Below, piece after piece: positions 43,638 to 53,878 of a stretch of DNA of 64,000 nt (positions are counted from its first letter, which is position 1; each line of letters starts with the position of its first letter). The stretch lies in NCBI GenBank assembly GCA_023423045.1, contig JAFAGA010000032.1:62001-126000 (forward strand), given 5' to 3'. Under the pieces are notes generated by a model, which saw nothing but the letters and a program-made list of their open reading frames with translations, ran no database searches and was not told the DNA's origin. A program made the position numbers and the translations under genes. Origin of the DNA: Bacillota bacterium. Its GTDB lineage: Bacteria > Bacillota > Clostridia > Lachnospirales > Lachnospiraceae.

Positions 43638-44585
43638 GTGAGCGCTAGTAAAGCAGAACTGACAACAAAAAGAGCACAAGCACAGACGCTTTGGCGGCAT
43701 ATCAAAAGGCACAGACTGCTATATCTGTTTATCTTTCCCTGTGTGGTATGGCTGCTTGTGTTTTGTTATTATCCGATGTACGGAGCACTTCTGGCATTTA
43801 AGGACTTTAAGTATAATCTGGGGATCCTTGGGAGTCCATGGGTAGGCTTTAAGCATTTTGAGGCCTTCATGAGCTCGCCCGAGTTCTGGATTGTGATTAA
43901 GAATACGGTGGTCATCAGCGGGATGAAAATTTTGTTTGGTTTTCCGGCACCGATTTTTCTGGCATTGCTGTTGAATGAGATAGGAAGCAGAAAATTTAAG
44001 AGAACGGTTCAGACCATGAGCTATCTGCCCAATTTCGTATCCTGGGTTGTGGTGGTCAGCTTAATGATTATAGTCTTTACCCCGTACGGCGGAGTGGTTA
44101 ACAATATCAGAAAGGAAATGGGACTGGATGCGATTTTCTACATGGGACGGAAGGAGTATTTCTATCCAATGGTCATTCTTTCTGATATCTGGAAAAATGC
44201 CGGATGGGGATCGATTATCTACCTGTCCGCACTTTCCGGGGTAAGCCAGGAGCTGTATGAGGCAGCCAGAGTGGATGGGGCAGGGCATTTAAGATGCACC
44301 TGGCATATTACGCTTCCGTCCATCAAGGGAACGGTTGGGATTATGTTTATCTTTGCGATGGGAGGAATTCTCAATGCAGGCTTCGATCAGATACTGCTGC
44401 TCCAGCAGCCGGCGAACAACCAGATATCTGAAATATTGGATACCTTTGTCTTGAAGACAGGTTTGAATTACGGACGCTTCGAGTATGCTACTGCGATCGG
44501 TTTATTTAAATCGGTATTTGCATTTGTAATGATGTCCCTGACCAACGCGATATCCAGGAAGTACCTGGAAGTGAGCATATGGTAA
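43638..44585 (+). CDS. ABC sugar transporter permease (LplB/UgpA-like)
   Basis: 315 residues with six membrane helices and the permease EAA motif (YEAARVDGAGHLRCTWHITLP, about 210-230). GTG start at 43638 with GAGAGGAG upstream. It belongs to the CUT1 carbohydrate family, subgroup LplB, usually found with YtcP-like permease and large solute-binding lipoproteins. No ATPase is encoded here, so a shared MsmK-like ATPase elsewhere is expected. Confidence 0.93.
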   Translation: MSASKAELTTKRAQAQTLWRHIKRHRLLYLFIFPCVVWLLVFCYYPMYGALLAFKDFKYNLGILGSPWVGFKHFEAFMSSPEFWIVIKNTVVISGMKILFGFPAPIFLALLLNEIGSRKFKRTVQTMSYLPNFVSWVVVVSLMIIVFTPYGGVVNNIRKEMGLDAIFYMGRKEYFYPMVILSDIWKNAGWGSIIYLSALSGVSQELYEAARVDGAGHLRCTWHITLPSIKGTVGIMFIFAMGGILNAGFDQILLLQQPANNQISEILDTFVLKTGLNYGRFEYATAIGLFKSVFAFVMMSLTNAISRKYLEVSIW

Positions 44586-44622
44586 TGTTTTTTAAAAACG
44601 AATTGTAATGAGGAGGCAGAGG

Positions 44623-45510
44623 ATGAAAATTAAAACATCAATATCCCGTAAAATCTTTCTGACTTGTACATACACCTTTCTCGGTGTCTTTGGCTTTGTC
44701 ACCCTATATCCTTTTTGGTATGTACTGGTTGCATCCCTGAATACAGGAAGGGATTTTGCAAAGGGGGGAGTATACTTCTGGCCCCGTGAATTTACCCTGG
44801 AGAATTTTGCCCGGGCGTTCACGGATGACCGTATCTTTAGCTCCCTGACCGTTTCGGTTGCGAGGACGGTTCTGGGGATCCTGCTGGGACTGTTCTTCAC
44901 CTCGCTGCTGGCTTATGCCCTTAGTATAAGAACCCTGCCGGGAAGAAACTTTTTTACGTTCCTGTTTTACTTTACGACCATCTTTGGCGGCGGCATGATA
45001 CCTTATTATATGCTGCTTCGTGATTTGAGCCTGACAAAGAGCTTCTGGCTATACGTGATACCCGCGATCTACAGCTTCTTTAATTTCCTGCTGATGAGGG
45101 CGAATTTTGACACAATTCCGGCGGAACTGAGGGAATCGGCAATGATAGATGGCGCAGGAGACGGAAGAATCCTGTTTCAGATCTATCTTCCCTTGTCAAA
45201 AGCAATCCTGGCAACTCTGGTTCTGTTTATCGGTGTCGGACACTGGAATGACTGGTTTACAGGAGCCTATTATCAAAGCAGGATAGAACTCTTTCCGGCG
45301 GCGACACTGCTGCAGAAGCTTCTTCGTGAAGCAATTACATCAACTGTAAAGGTTGGACAGGAGACGGCATTGACGACAATGACCAGCTATACAAGCCAGT
45401 CCCTGCAGATGGCATTTGTCATGATCCTGACTATGCCGATTGTGGCGGTTTATCCATTTTTGCAGAAGTACTATGTCAAGGGTGTTATGGTGGGCTCGGT
45501 GAAGGGGTAG
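44623..45510 (+). CDS. ABC sugar transporter permease (YtcP/AraQ-like)
   Basis: 295 residues from ATG 44623, with AGGAGG six bases upstream; ATG 44608 overlaps that site and is rejected. Six membrane helices and the EAA motif LRESAMIDGAGDGRILFQIYLP (about 170-190). It forms the channel together with the upstream permease. Confidence 0.93.
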   Translation: MKIKTSISRKIFLTCTYTFLGVFGFVTLYPFWYVLVASLNTGRDFAKGGVYFWPREFTLENFARAFTDDRIFSSLTVSVARTVLGILLGLFFTSLLAYALSIRTLPGRNFFTFLFYFTTIFGGGMIPYYMLLRDLSLTKSFWLYVIPAIYSFFNFLLMRANFDTIPAELRESAMIDGAGDGRILFQIYLPLSKAILATLVLFIGVGHWNDWFTGAYYQSRIELFPAATLLQKLLREAITSTVKVGQETALTTMTSYTSQSLQMAFVMILTMPIVAVYPFLQKYYVKGVMVGSVKG

Positions 45511-45575
45511 AAGCTCTGCTGCGGTCCCCTTGATCGCGGACAACAGGTGCTGGAACCATCGGTTCGGTTTGTGGG

Positions 45576-45619
45576 AAATGCTGAAAAAGACTTTTTAAGT
45601 AATGTTTTCAGCCTGTTCC
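45576..45619 (+). promoter_or_regulatory. Intercistronic hairpin before the solute-binding protein gene
   Basis: GCTGAAAA (45580-45587) / TTTTCAGC (45605-45612), 8 bp, extended by GGAA/TTCC across an internal loop. It lies between permease and binding-protein genes, where such hairpins commonly stabilise or process mRNA to give more binding protein than permease. Role inferred. Confidence 0.5.
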
Positions 45620-45652
45620 ATAACATATAAAAAATAAGTTGGAGGGTGCAAA

Positions 45653-47416
45653 ATGAAAAAAAGAATGTTAAGTATGGCCATGGTAATTGTAATGCTGACA
45701 TTGCTGTTGTCGGGCTGTGCAAAAGACAAAAAGTCAGAAGAGACCGGTAACGGAACAGGAGCCGGAACAGGAACTGGGACCGGGGCCGGGGAGGGTGCGG
45801 ATAATTCGGACTCGGATGGAACACTGAAGAAATTTGATGATGTCAGACTGAAGATGCTGATTTGCTGGAATGGCGGATTTAAGACGGCTACGGATCAATA
45901 CAATAATGAGGTAGCCAAAGCGATCAGGGACAAGATTGGAGTTACCGTAGAATTTGAAGGCATCATGATGAGTGAGACGGAAAAGCTGAATCTGATGTTT
46001 GCCTCCGGTGATATGCCGGATATGATCAATATGCCCTATTGGGGCGGTGACGGCGGCGAGACCGCAGTAATCAAGAAGGCTGCCATGGAAGGGCGTCTGC
46101 TGCCGATCGAAGATCTGATGCCCCAATACCCGAACCTGGCCAATGCCTATGACATAGGCGTAATCAGCCAGTCCTATCTGGAAAATGATCTGGATTATCC
46201 TGGTTTTGAAGGTCACCGTTATATTCTGCCCCAGGAAACACCCGGAGATGATAACGGCGTAACCAACTGGGCCTATGGAGTATTTGTCCGCGGTGATGTG
46301 CCGGGGGCGTTGGGAATTGATCCGGCAACCATAAAAACTTCGGATGATCTGTATAATTTAATGGTAAAAGCCAAGGAGCACGGCTTCAAGGATGTTAACG
46401 GCAATGATTGCATTGTAGCAACCACCTATCACAACGGCTGGGATGTATCCCAATATTCGATTAACTTTTCCGGTAAAAAGTTCACGGATTATGAAAAGAA
46501 ACCGGATGGAACCTATACCTATCGTATGCTGACCGATGATTGGGTTAACAGGGAGCTGTTTATCTGGAAGCTGGTGAACCAGGGACTGCTGGATGTGGAG
46601 TGCTTTAAGCAGAACGATGCCCAGGCGGATGAAAAGGTTGGAAACGGAACTGCATTATTTGCTGCGGCGCAGTATAATGTAATCATTAATTCCACAAAGC
46701 TTACCGGTTTATATAATTCTAATCCGGAGATGCGCTATATTCCGGTTGGACCAATGACATATCAGGACGGTTCCAGTCTGGTGCAATTGGAGCAGAATGG
46801 CCGCAGCGGTTCCCCGGCGATTGTTTTCCCCACCACCTGCAAAAATATTGAGGCTGCTATGGCATGGCTGAACTATGTGAACAGTGAGGAAGGAGCGCGT
46901 CTGTGCCAGTACGGAATAGAAGGGGATACCTATACTATGAATGATAAGGGGCAGCCCCGCCTCAATGCTGATTTATTGGAGCGAAAAAGGCAGGGAGACA
47001 GCACCGTTGATGAAGAATTACGCCAAAAGGGAATTACATACATACTGGGCCGCGCTCTTCAGGCAGATACCCGTTATACCTGGTGGGGAGAGACCAACCC
47101 CGGAGATGCGGATGCAGCAGCTCCGGAACTGGAAGCCTATAAGAAAGCACGTCCGGTTGAACGTATCAACGGATATCCGTTGTCGGGACTGGTCAATAAG
47201 TACGAGAAATATGATACTGTGAAGAAGTTTGCATTTGAAGGAACCACCAGGGATGACTATACCCAGCGTGCTTATTTTGCCGAGACAGAGGCGGAGGCCC
47301 GTTCCATACTGCAGGATTACCAGAATTACCTGCTGACTCAGGAGGGCGGAATATTCAAGGACTATCTTGACTATGTAGGCGAGTGTGCCAAGTCAAGAGA
47401 TGATATCCTGGATTAA
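45653..47416 (+). CDS. Extracellular solute-binding lipoprotein
   Basis: 587 residues. Signal peptide with lipobox LLSGC, Cys22. A Gly/Thr-rich low-complexity linker (about 31-50) follows, and then a two-lobed binding fold of the LplA-type, large group 1 proteins. It should capture an oligosaccharide for the two upstream permeases. GGAGG before ATG 45653. Confidence 0.92.
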   Translation: MKKRMLSMAMVIVMLTLLLSGCAKDKKSEETGNGTGAGTGTGTGAGEGADNSDSDGTLKKFDDVRLKMLICWNGGFKTATDQYNNEVAKAIRDKIGVTVEFEGIMMSETEKLNLMFASGDMPDMINMPYWGGDGGETAVIKKAAMEGRLLPIEDLMPQYPNLANAYDIGVISQSYLENDLDYPGFEGHRYILPQETPGDDNGVTNWAYGVFVRGDVPGALGIDPATIKTSDDLYNLMVKAKEHGFKDVNGNDCIVATTYHNGWDVSQYSINFSGKKFTDYEKKPDGTYTYRMLTDDWVNRELFIWKLVNQGLLDVECFKQNDAQADEKVGNGTALFAAAQYNVIINSTKLTGLYNSNPEMRYIPVGPMTYQDGSSLVQLEQNGRSGSPAIVFPTTCKNIEAAMAWLNYVNSEEGARLCQYGIEGDTYTMNDKGQPRLNADLLERKRQGDSTVDEELRQKGITYILGRALQADTRYTWWGETNPGDADAAAPELEAYKKARPVERINGYPLSGLVNKYEKYDTVKKFAFEGTTRDDYTQRAYFAETEAEARSILQDYQNYLLTQEGGIFKDYLDYVGECAKSRDDILD

Positions 47417-47489
47417 TTCATAACCGCTTCACCCATGCCGGTGAAGCAGCAAGCGGCATTTTATGCGAATTGTTCTGATGTTAAATGAG

Positions 47490-47521
47490 AAAGGGGCTTT
47501 TGAACTGCAAAAGCCCCTTTT
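47490..47521 (+). terminator. Terminator after the solute-binding protein gene
   Basis: 13-bp perfect stem AAAGGGGCTTTTG (47490-47502) / CAAAAGCCCCTTT (47508-47520) with loop AACTG. The T tail is within the stem end; partial readthrough into the following gene is possible. Confidence 0.85.
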
Positions 47522-47568
47522 AGGATATGTTGAAAAAATATGAAGCTTCAACGGAAAGGAATAAAAAT

Positions 47569-49890
47569 ATGGCCTATATCAGAGAGCGTACAAGAGAACT
47601 GACAGGTTATCAGGAGCATGCGGCCTGGCAGCCCAATATTGATCTTCAATGCGATTTTGTTATGGTTTACGGCATTGATGAAACCATGCCGGAGAGGGTA
47701 AGGCAGTTTCAGGAAAAAGGCTATCAGGTTCATTTGATGACAGGGATCTCCTGGGGGGAATACCAGGATTATTTGTATGGGAAATATGATGGAAGGCAGC
47801 ATTGGGATGAAAGCCAGATGAATCGGGATGGGAATTATATCCAACATGGTAAGGATGTGCCTTATATGTGCCCGACTATTGCATTTACGGATTATCTGAC
47901 GGATAAATTAAAGGTTGCCGTTGATGCGGGGGTAGAAGCGGTTCATATGGAGGAACCGGAATTTTGGGATTATGGGGGTTACTCGGAAGCCTTTCAGCGG
48001 GAATATCTGCTATATTACCGGGAGCCCTGGCAGCCGCCCCACAGCAGTCTTGACGTAAGATACAAATGCGCCAGGCTGAAAGCCTGGCTTTATTCCAGAG
48101 CGCTGGGGCGGATTGGAGCGGCTTTGAAGGAATATGCCATAACAAAGTATGACCGGATCCTCTGGTTCTATGTGCCAACCCACAGTCTTTTGAATTACAC
48201 CCAGTGGAAAATAATGAGCCCGGAGGGAGCGCTGATTGATCTCCCGGCGGTGGACGGCTATATTGCGCAGGTCTGGACCGGAACCAGCCGCTCAGCCAAT
48301 GTCTATGAAGGGGTGATAAAGGAACGGACTTTTGAGACAGCTTACCTGGAATATGGAATAATGCAGGAGCTGGTGAAAGGGACCGGAAGGAAGATGTGGT
48401 TTCTCCACGATCCCATTGAGGATAATCCGGAGTATACCTGGGAGGATTACCGCTATAATTATCTGAAGACTTTGACAGCCTCCCTGCTGCATCCGGCAAT
48501 TTATACCTATGAGGTCTGTCCCTGGCCAAGAAGAGTTTTTGACGGAGTATTTCCGCGTAAAGCAGGACTTGCGGGAGGAACGATACCGACGACAAATCTG
48601 CCGGGAGCCAAGGCGATTCTGCCGGAATATGCCACCCTCCTGAACAGTATGGTCCAGCTGCTGGGTGACATGGATCAGGAGGACTATCGATTTGAAGGAT
48701 GCGGGGCCAGTGCCGGTATCCTGATGTCTGATTCCGGATTGTTCCAGCGCAGTTATCCTGACCATATCCTATCGGAGTCCGCGGCAAAAGAGTTGGAGGA
48801 GAAGATCAGAAACTATACAAAACGAATGCATCAAGGAGAGGACTGCGCCGAGGAAAGCCGCAGCTTCCTGAAGCAGGTATCCGAGGATCCGACACTGTAT
48901 GCGGCCTTTGTGCAAAGCGGTACTTTCCCCAGCTTCTTCGGTATGGCGCTTCCCTTATTAAAGCGAGGGCTTCCGGTACGTCCCTTGCAGCTGGATAATG
49001 TACGCCGTTACCCGGGATATCTGGAGGATTACCATATTTTAATCCTAAGCTATGAATATATGAAGCCGGAATCACCGGACGTGAACAACGCATTGGCCGC
49101 ATGGGTGAGGAGCGGCGGAGCCCTGCTCTATATCGGGGACGGCACGGATCCCTATCATCAGGTGGAAGGCTGGTGGAACCGCCGGGCTGCGGGGCAGGAA
49201 AAGGGAAGATACCATAATCCGGCTGAGCATTTATTTGATATGCTGGGGCTTTCCCAAACACCGGAGGACGGCATCTATTCCATTGGGAACGGATGCCTGA
49301 TGGTCTGGAGTATGTCGCCGGCCATGCTGTGCACCACCGCCGGACTGGCAGAAAAATACCGCAGCCGTGTCAGGGAGCTGGCAGAGCGAAGCGGAAACAG
49401 ATGGACCGATACCAATCAGCTTACCCTGCGCAGAGGACCCTATCTCATCTCTGCCGTTATGGCGGAAGGGGATACAGAAAAGGAGGCAAATAGCAGCCAT
49501 GTCTTTCGGGGATTGTTTGCAGACATGCTGGCGAATGACTACGAGATTATTTCAGAAAAGAGTATTGCAGTGGATGAGCATACGATCTTATTTGATTTTG
49601 CAGCGATTGAGGATGTTGATTGGCGCATTATCGGCTGTTCTGCAAGAGTTTTCTCTCTCACAAAGGATGAAAAGGACTCGGCCTTTACTATGGAAGTGAA
49701 GGCGGCAGATAAGATCAGAGCATTTATAAGAATCAGATTGCCCAAACCGGTTTTTTCGCTCAAGGCATTGGATATGGAAGGAAAAGATGTTAAAATAGAC
49801 AGTAGTTGGGACGAAAGAACCCGAACTGCTTTGTTTTCTTACGAGAGCCGCAATCAAACGGTATTCCTCACCGGTACATTTAGAGTTTAA
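47569..49890 (+). CDS. Large putative glycoside hydrolase, family not recognised
   Basis: 773 residues from ATG 47569 (GGAAAGGA eight bases upstream); no signal peptide, so cytoplasmic. The first 400 residues look like a TIM barrel of beta-galactosidase/GH42-like type: DAGVEAVHMEEPEFWDY near 130 places acidic residues at a strand end, and WFYVPTHS and WFLHDP fit further strands. Residues 500-570 resemble a class I glutamine-amidotransferase-like (beta-gal trimerisation) domain. The last 100 residues look like a beta domain. I cannot assign a CAZy family. The position between binding protein and GH38 suggests it trims the imported glycan. Confidence 0.7.
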   Translation: MAYIRERTRELTGYQEHAAWQPNIDLQCDFVMVYGIDETMPERVRQFQEKGYQVHLMTGISWGEYQDYLYGKYDGRQHWDESQMNRDGNYIQHGKDVPYMCPTIAFTDYLTDKLKVAVDAGVEAVHMEEPEFWDYGGYSEAFQREYLLYYREPWQPPHSSLDVRYKCARLKAWLYSRALGRIGAALKEYAITKYDRILWFYVPTHSLLNYTQWKIMSPEGALIDLPAVDGYIAQVWTGTSRSANVYEGVIKERTFETAYLEYGIMQELVKGTGRKMWFLHDPIEDNPEYTWEDYRYNYLKTLTASLLHPAIYTYEVCPWPRRVFDGVFPRKAGLAGGTIPTTNLPGAKAILPEYATLLNSMVQLLGDMDQEDYRFEGCGASAGILMSDSGLFQRSYPDHILSESAAKELEEKIRNYTKRMHQGEDCAEESRSFLKQVSEDPTLYAAFVQSGTFPSFFGMALPLLKRGLPVRPLQLDNVRRYPGYLEDYHILILSYEYMKPESPDVNNALAAWVRSGGALLYIGDGTDPYHQVEGWWNRRAAGQEKGRYHNPAEHLFDMLGLSQTPEDGIYSIGNGCLMVWSMSPAMLCTTAGLAEKYRSRVRELAERSGNRWTDTNQLTLRRGPYLISAVMAEGDTEKEANSSHVFRGLFADMLANDYEIISEKSIAVDEHTILFDFAAIEDVDWRIIGCSARVFSLTKDEKDSAFTMEVKAADKIRAFIRIRLPKPVFSLKALDMEGKDVKIDSSWDERTRTALFSYESRNQTVFLTGTFRV

Positions 49891-49951
49891 AAGAACAGGA
49901 AGAGTCCGGTTTCGAAGGCTTGAAGTAAACTAGTTGAATAAGGAGGTAGTT

Positions 49952-52825
49952 ATGAAAAGGCTTGCTGCAAAATATACAAGATTAAAACGGCTGGTAAGCG
50001 GTAACCGGGAAAAATATCACTATGAGGAAACCTTCGGGCAGCCCATGGAAGAATTTTATGGAGTTACCATGCCAAATGCATGGAACCGGAGAGTGCTGGC
50101 AGAAATTGAATTCTCCATCCGGTTGTCCAGGGAACAAATGGGACGCTTTGATGAAACCGTTGATCAGGTCCTTGATTATTTGCTGGAAAGGATGGAAGAG
50201 GACGGGGTGCTGACCATTGCCTCCTGCCGGATGGCGGAGCAGATGCTGCTTCCTCTGTCCGAGGCTGCCAAGGAATATGAATTAATTCTGGCGGCTCATG
50301 CCCATATCGATATGAATTGGATGTGGGGATGGCAGGAGACCGTATCGGCGACCATTGCCACCTTCCAGACCATGCTTAAGCTGATGGAGGAATATCCCGG
50401 ATTCCATTTTTCCCAATCCCAGGCGGCGGTATACAAGATCATAGAGGATTACGCGCCGGAGATGAAGGAGGAGATACAGCAGCGGATCAAGGAAGGGCGC
50501 TGGGAAGTTACCGCTTCCGCCTGGGTTGAGACTGATAAGAATATGCCGTCGACGGAGTCAATCCTTAATCATATCTATTACACCAAGAAATATATGAAGG
50601 AGCATTGGGGAGTAGATCCGGCTTCCCTGGACATTGATTTTTCACCCGATACCTTCGGCCACTCGGCTCATATACCGGAGCTCGACCAGCTGGGCGGAGT
50701 GAAGTATTACTATCATTGCCGCGGTCTTGACGGGGACAATGCATTATACCGGTGGCATTCTCCCTCCGGCAGCGAGCTGCTGGTTTACCGGGAGCAATAC
50801 TGGTATAACAGTGCGATTACACCGTTGCCGGGTATTGGACTTGTGGATGTGGCAAAGCGCTCCGGAGGATTAAAAACAGGACTTGTAGTGTATGGTGTCG
50901 GAGATCATGGCGGCGGTCCCACCCGCCGGGATATTGAACGCGGCCTTGAGATGATGGAGTGGCCGGTATTTCCCAGCATACGCTTTGGAACCTTCCGTGA
51001 TTATTTCATGGCGGCAGAGAAGGTCAGGGAGAAAGTCCCGGTTATCGACCATGAGCTTAATTTTATATTCCCGGGATGCTATACAACCCAGAGCAGATTG
51101 AAGCTGGGCAACCGCCGTTCGGAAGCAGCTCTGTATGAGGCGCAGTGTATGGACGCTCTTGCAGGCGGGAAGCTTCTTACCTCCTATCAGGCGGAGCAGT
51201 ATGAGGGTGCGTGGCAGAATGTATTATTCACCCATTTTCATGATATCCTTACGGGTTCCTGTGTTCAGGAGACCAGAGAACATGCCATGGGCCTCTATTC
51301 CCATGCTCTTGCTGTTGCGGGTACAAGAGCGGCCTTTGCCATGCAGTCCATTGGAAGGAGTATTGATACCTCCGGCATCGTAACGGACGGAGAGGAGGTG
51401 CTTCCGGTCCAGAGACTTAAGGAATCCCAGTCCGAGGGCGCGGGGGCCGGATATGGTATCAATTCACTAAAGGGAATGCCGGTACCGGAACGGGGTGCCG
51501 GAATAACAAGAATATTCCATCTGTTTAATGCAACCCCCTCTTTGAGGAAGGACACCTGCATGCTGACCGTATGGGACTGGACGGGTGACTTGCGTTATCT
51601 TTATATGGAAGACGGTCAGGGGAAGGAACTTCCCATCCAGCTTATCGATACGGAGCATAAGACCTATTGGGATCACAAATATTTCAGAGTGCTGGTGAAG
51701 GCAGAAGTGCCGGCCTTTGGCTACAGTACCGTTGTGCTCAGACAGAGAGAGCCGGAGGAGTACCGGATTTATCTGCAGCCCTCGGAACGGACCAACAAGC
51801 CCACGGAGAATATTCTCCTGGAAAATGAATATCTGCGGGCGGAATTTGATTTCATGGACGGCAGCCTGCTATCGCTGATTGATAAGGGTACGGGAGTGGA
51901 GCTGCTCAAGGAGAAGGAAAAGGGCGGACTTAGATTTCTGACCACGGAGCGGGCTTCCTCTAATGCATGGCAGATAGGAAGATACACGGACATAAAATCA
52001 GACTGCTTCCAGACAACGAAGTTTACAAGGAAAGACGGAAGTCTGCGGCAGGGCTTTGTGGTAGAACAAGAGGTAAGAAGCTCTAAGGTGAAAACAGAAA
52101 TATATCTGGAAGAGGGCGCACGGGCGCTTACGATTCAGCTTAATATTGACTGGCATGAGGTCAGCCGCGATATGGAACCGGTGCCGGTATTATTATATCA
52201 TCTGCCTCTGGCCGGGCCGAAAAGCTTCTTGTATGATGTGCCGGGCGGGGTCCGGTATCGTGAGGGTATGCAGCTTGATGTACCCGGACTGACCTACGGT
52301 GCTGCCGTTGATTTGGATACACAGCGGGCTGTTTTTCTGGCAGCAGATTCAAAGTACGGATACCGGGGCAGTGATTTCGGACTGAGCTGTACCTTGATTA
52401 ATGCGACTACTCATCCGGACCCTTATCCGGAGAGAGGAATTCATGATATTACTCTCCATGTGGGTGTTGCCGACAACTGCCCGGTTACCTTGCATGATCA
52501 TGTATTTTGCCTGCAGCACCCGTTGCTTTTCCAATCCGGCGGTGTGCATGAGGGCAGCCTGCCCTTAACAGACAGCCTGCTTCCTATTGAGGAAGGGCAG
52601 GGGATCATATCGGGTGTATTCTGCCAGGAAGGACATATTGTGGTACGAATCTCCGAGATCACAGGCCAGGAGATTACCGTGGGGCTGACACTTCCGGCAG
52701 GAGCGAAGGAAGCGGAATTTATTGATGTGGCAGGAACGGTGCTTCCTGGTACAATGGAGGTTACAGGAACAAAGGTGCTTGCTAAAGTGCCGGCATATAC
52801 AACAGTAATGCTTCGATTTAAATAA
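49952..52825 (+). CDS. GH38 family alpha-mannosidase
   Basis: 957 residues from ATG 49952, AGGAGG five bases upstream. The GH38 metal-site motif is HAHID with His118 and Asp120; the catalytic nucleophile is Asp233 in FSPDTFGHS. The middle three-helix region (FTHFHDILTGSCV) and the C-terminal beta domains (from about 580) fit the full-length family. No signal peptide: it acts in the cytoplasm on imported alpha-mannosides. It ends the carbohydrate operon and gives the best clue to the transported substrate. Confidence 0.94.
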   Translation: MKRLAAKYTRLKRLVSGNREKYHYEETFGQPMEEFYGVTMPNAWNRRVLAEIEFSIRLSREQMGRFDETVDQVLDYLLERMEEDGVLTIASCRMAEQMLLPLSEAAKEYELILAAHAHIDMNWMWGWQETVSATIATFQTMLKLMEEYPGFHFSQSQAAVYKIIEDYAPEMKEEIQQRIKEGRWEVTASAWVETDKNMPSTESILNHIYYTKKYMKEHWGVDPASLDIDFSPDTFGHSAHIPELDQLGGVKYYYHCRGLDGDNALYRWHSPSGSELLVYREQYWYNSAITPLPGIGLVDVAKRSGGLKTGLVVYGVGDHGGGPTRRDIERGLEMMEWPVFPSIRFGTFRDYFMAAEKVREKVPVIDHELNFIFPGCYTTQSRLKLGNRRSEAALYEAQCMDALAGGKLLTSYQAEQYEGAWQNVLFTHFHDILTGSCVQETREHAMGLYSHALAVAGTRAAFAMQSIGRSIDTSGIVTDGEEVLPVQRLKESQSEGAGAGYGINSLKGMPVPERGAGITRIFHLFNATPSLRKDTCMLTVWDWTGDLRYLYMEDGQGKELPIQLIDTEHKTYWDHKYFRVLVKAEVPAFGYSTVVLRQREPEEYRIYLQPSERTNKPTENILLENEYLRAEFDFMDGSLLSLIDKGTGVELLKEKEKGGLRFLTTERASSNAWQIGRYTDIKSDCFQTTKFTRKDGSLRQGFVVEQEVRSSKVKTEIYLEEGARALTIQLNIDWHEVSRDMEPVPVLLYHLPLAGPKSFLYDVPGGVRYREGMQLDVPGLTYGAAVDLDTQRAVFLAADSKYGYRGSDFGLSCTLINATTHPDPYPERGIHDITLHVGVADNCPVTLHDHVFCLQHPLLFQSGGVHEGSLPLTDSLLPIEEGQGIISGVFCQEGHIVVRISEITGQEITVGLTLPAGAKEAEFIDVAGTVLPGTMEVTGTKVLAKVPAYTTVMLRFK

Positions 52826-52890
52826 TGAATAGTAATGAATAGCAGTACAATCAAAATCATATCTAATTCAATGATATGTTAAAACAGGAC

Positions 52891-52936
52891 AATGCCCTTA
52901 ATTTGCCTTTCCAAGGTGAAATTAAGGGCATTTCTT
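52891..52936 (+). terminator. Terminator after the alpha-mannosidase gene
   Basis: 14-bp perfect stem AATGCCCTTAATTT (52891-52904) / AAATTAAGGGCATT (52919-52932), with a nested CCTT/AAGG in the loop, then TTCTTT. The rest of the gap to 53106 shows no gene. Confidence 0.9.
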
Positions 52937-53106
52937 TATCTGTTTTTTCTATGTAAAAAGAGGAGTTTTTATTTCTTTGACTTTAAGGAAAATCTAACAT
53001 TTTTAGTAGATTGATAGCAGGAAAGGAAGTGAATGATCCGAGTAATATTCAGATAGTGTGTAGGTGAGTGGTAACGAATCAAAATACTTTTTAGGAGGTA
53101 TAGGGA

Positions 53107-53745
53107 ATGTGGAAATTAAGTAAGAAAGTATTGACATTTATCTTTGCAATTTCAATGAGTCTGACCAGCATATTTACAACAACCGCATTTGCGGCAACAG
53201 ACTATTGGCAAAATTGGACGGATGGCGGCGGGACCGTAAATGCGGTCAATGGATCCGGCGGAAACTTCAGCGTATCATGGACAAACTGTGGGAATTTCGT
53301 CGTTGGCAAAGGCTGGGGTACCGGAAACGCATCCAGGGTATGCAATTACAACGCGGGCATTTTTTCACCGTCGGGTAACGGATATCTGACCTTCTATGGG
53401 TGGACAAGAAACTCACTCATAGAATATTATGTTGTCGACAGCTGGGGCACCTACAGGCCGACCGGAACGCATAAGGGTACTGTGAGCAGCGATGGCGGCA
53501 CATATGATATATATCAGACTATGCGCTACAACGCACCTTCCATCGACGGCACTCAGACGTTTCCGCAATACTGGAGTGTCCGCACATCAAAGCGGCCCAC
53601 CGGAAGCAATGTTAAAATCACCTTCAGCAATCATGTCAATGCCTGGAGGAGCAAAGGAATGAATCTGGGAGGCAGCTGGGCTTACCAGGTGATGGCAGTA
53701 GAGGGATATCAAAGCAGCGGAAATGCTAACGTAACAGTATGGTAG
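53107..53745 (+). CDS. xynA: Secreted GH11 endo-1,4-beta-xylanase
   Basis: 212 residues. A Sec signal peptide is predicted to be cut near AFA/ATDYW (about residue 29). The mature part is a single GH11 jelly-roll with both catalytic glutamates: nucleophile Glu106 in IEYYVVDSWG and acid/base Glu199 in MAVEGYQSSG. It hydrolyses xylan outside the cell. No carbohydrate-binding module or dockerin. ATG 53107 has AGGAGG. It has its own transcription unit, unrelated to the mannoside operon. Confidence 0.95.
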   Translation: MWKLSKKVLTFIFAISMSLTSIFTTTAFAATDYWQNWTDGGGTVNAVNGSGGNFSVSWTNCGNFVVGKGWGTGNASRVCNYNAGIFSPSGNGYLTFYGWTRNSLIEYYVVDSWGTYRPTGTHKGTVSSDGGTYDIYQTMRYNAPSIDGTQTFPQYWSVRTSKRPTGSNVKITFSNHVNAWRSKGMNLGGSWAYQVMAVEGYQSSGNANVTVW

Positions 53746-53878
53746 CAGCTTCCCTGCACAGGCAGGAAGGCTGACGGACACGGGACTGTTTCCTGAATAA
53801 CAGCACTTACCTACATACTACGAAAATATTACCGTTTTGAGAAGGGCGCGGACAAGCGCAGATAATCCAATATATTAT

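Noticed and set aside
47885..48787. 300-codon minus-strand open frame
   Set aside because: Pro/Arg/Ser-rich shadow of the glycosidase-like gene on the other strand.
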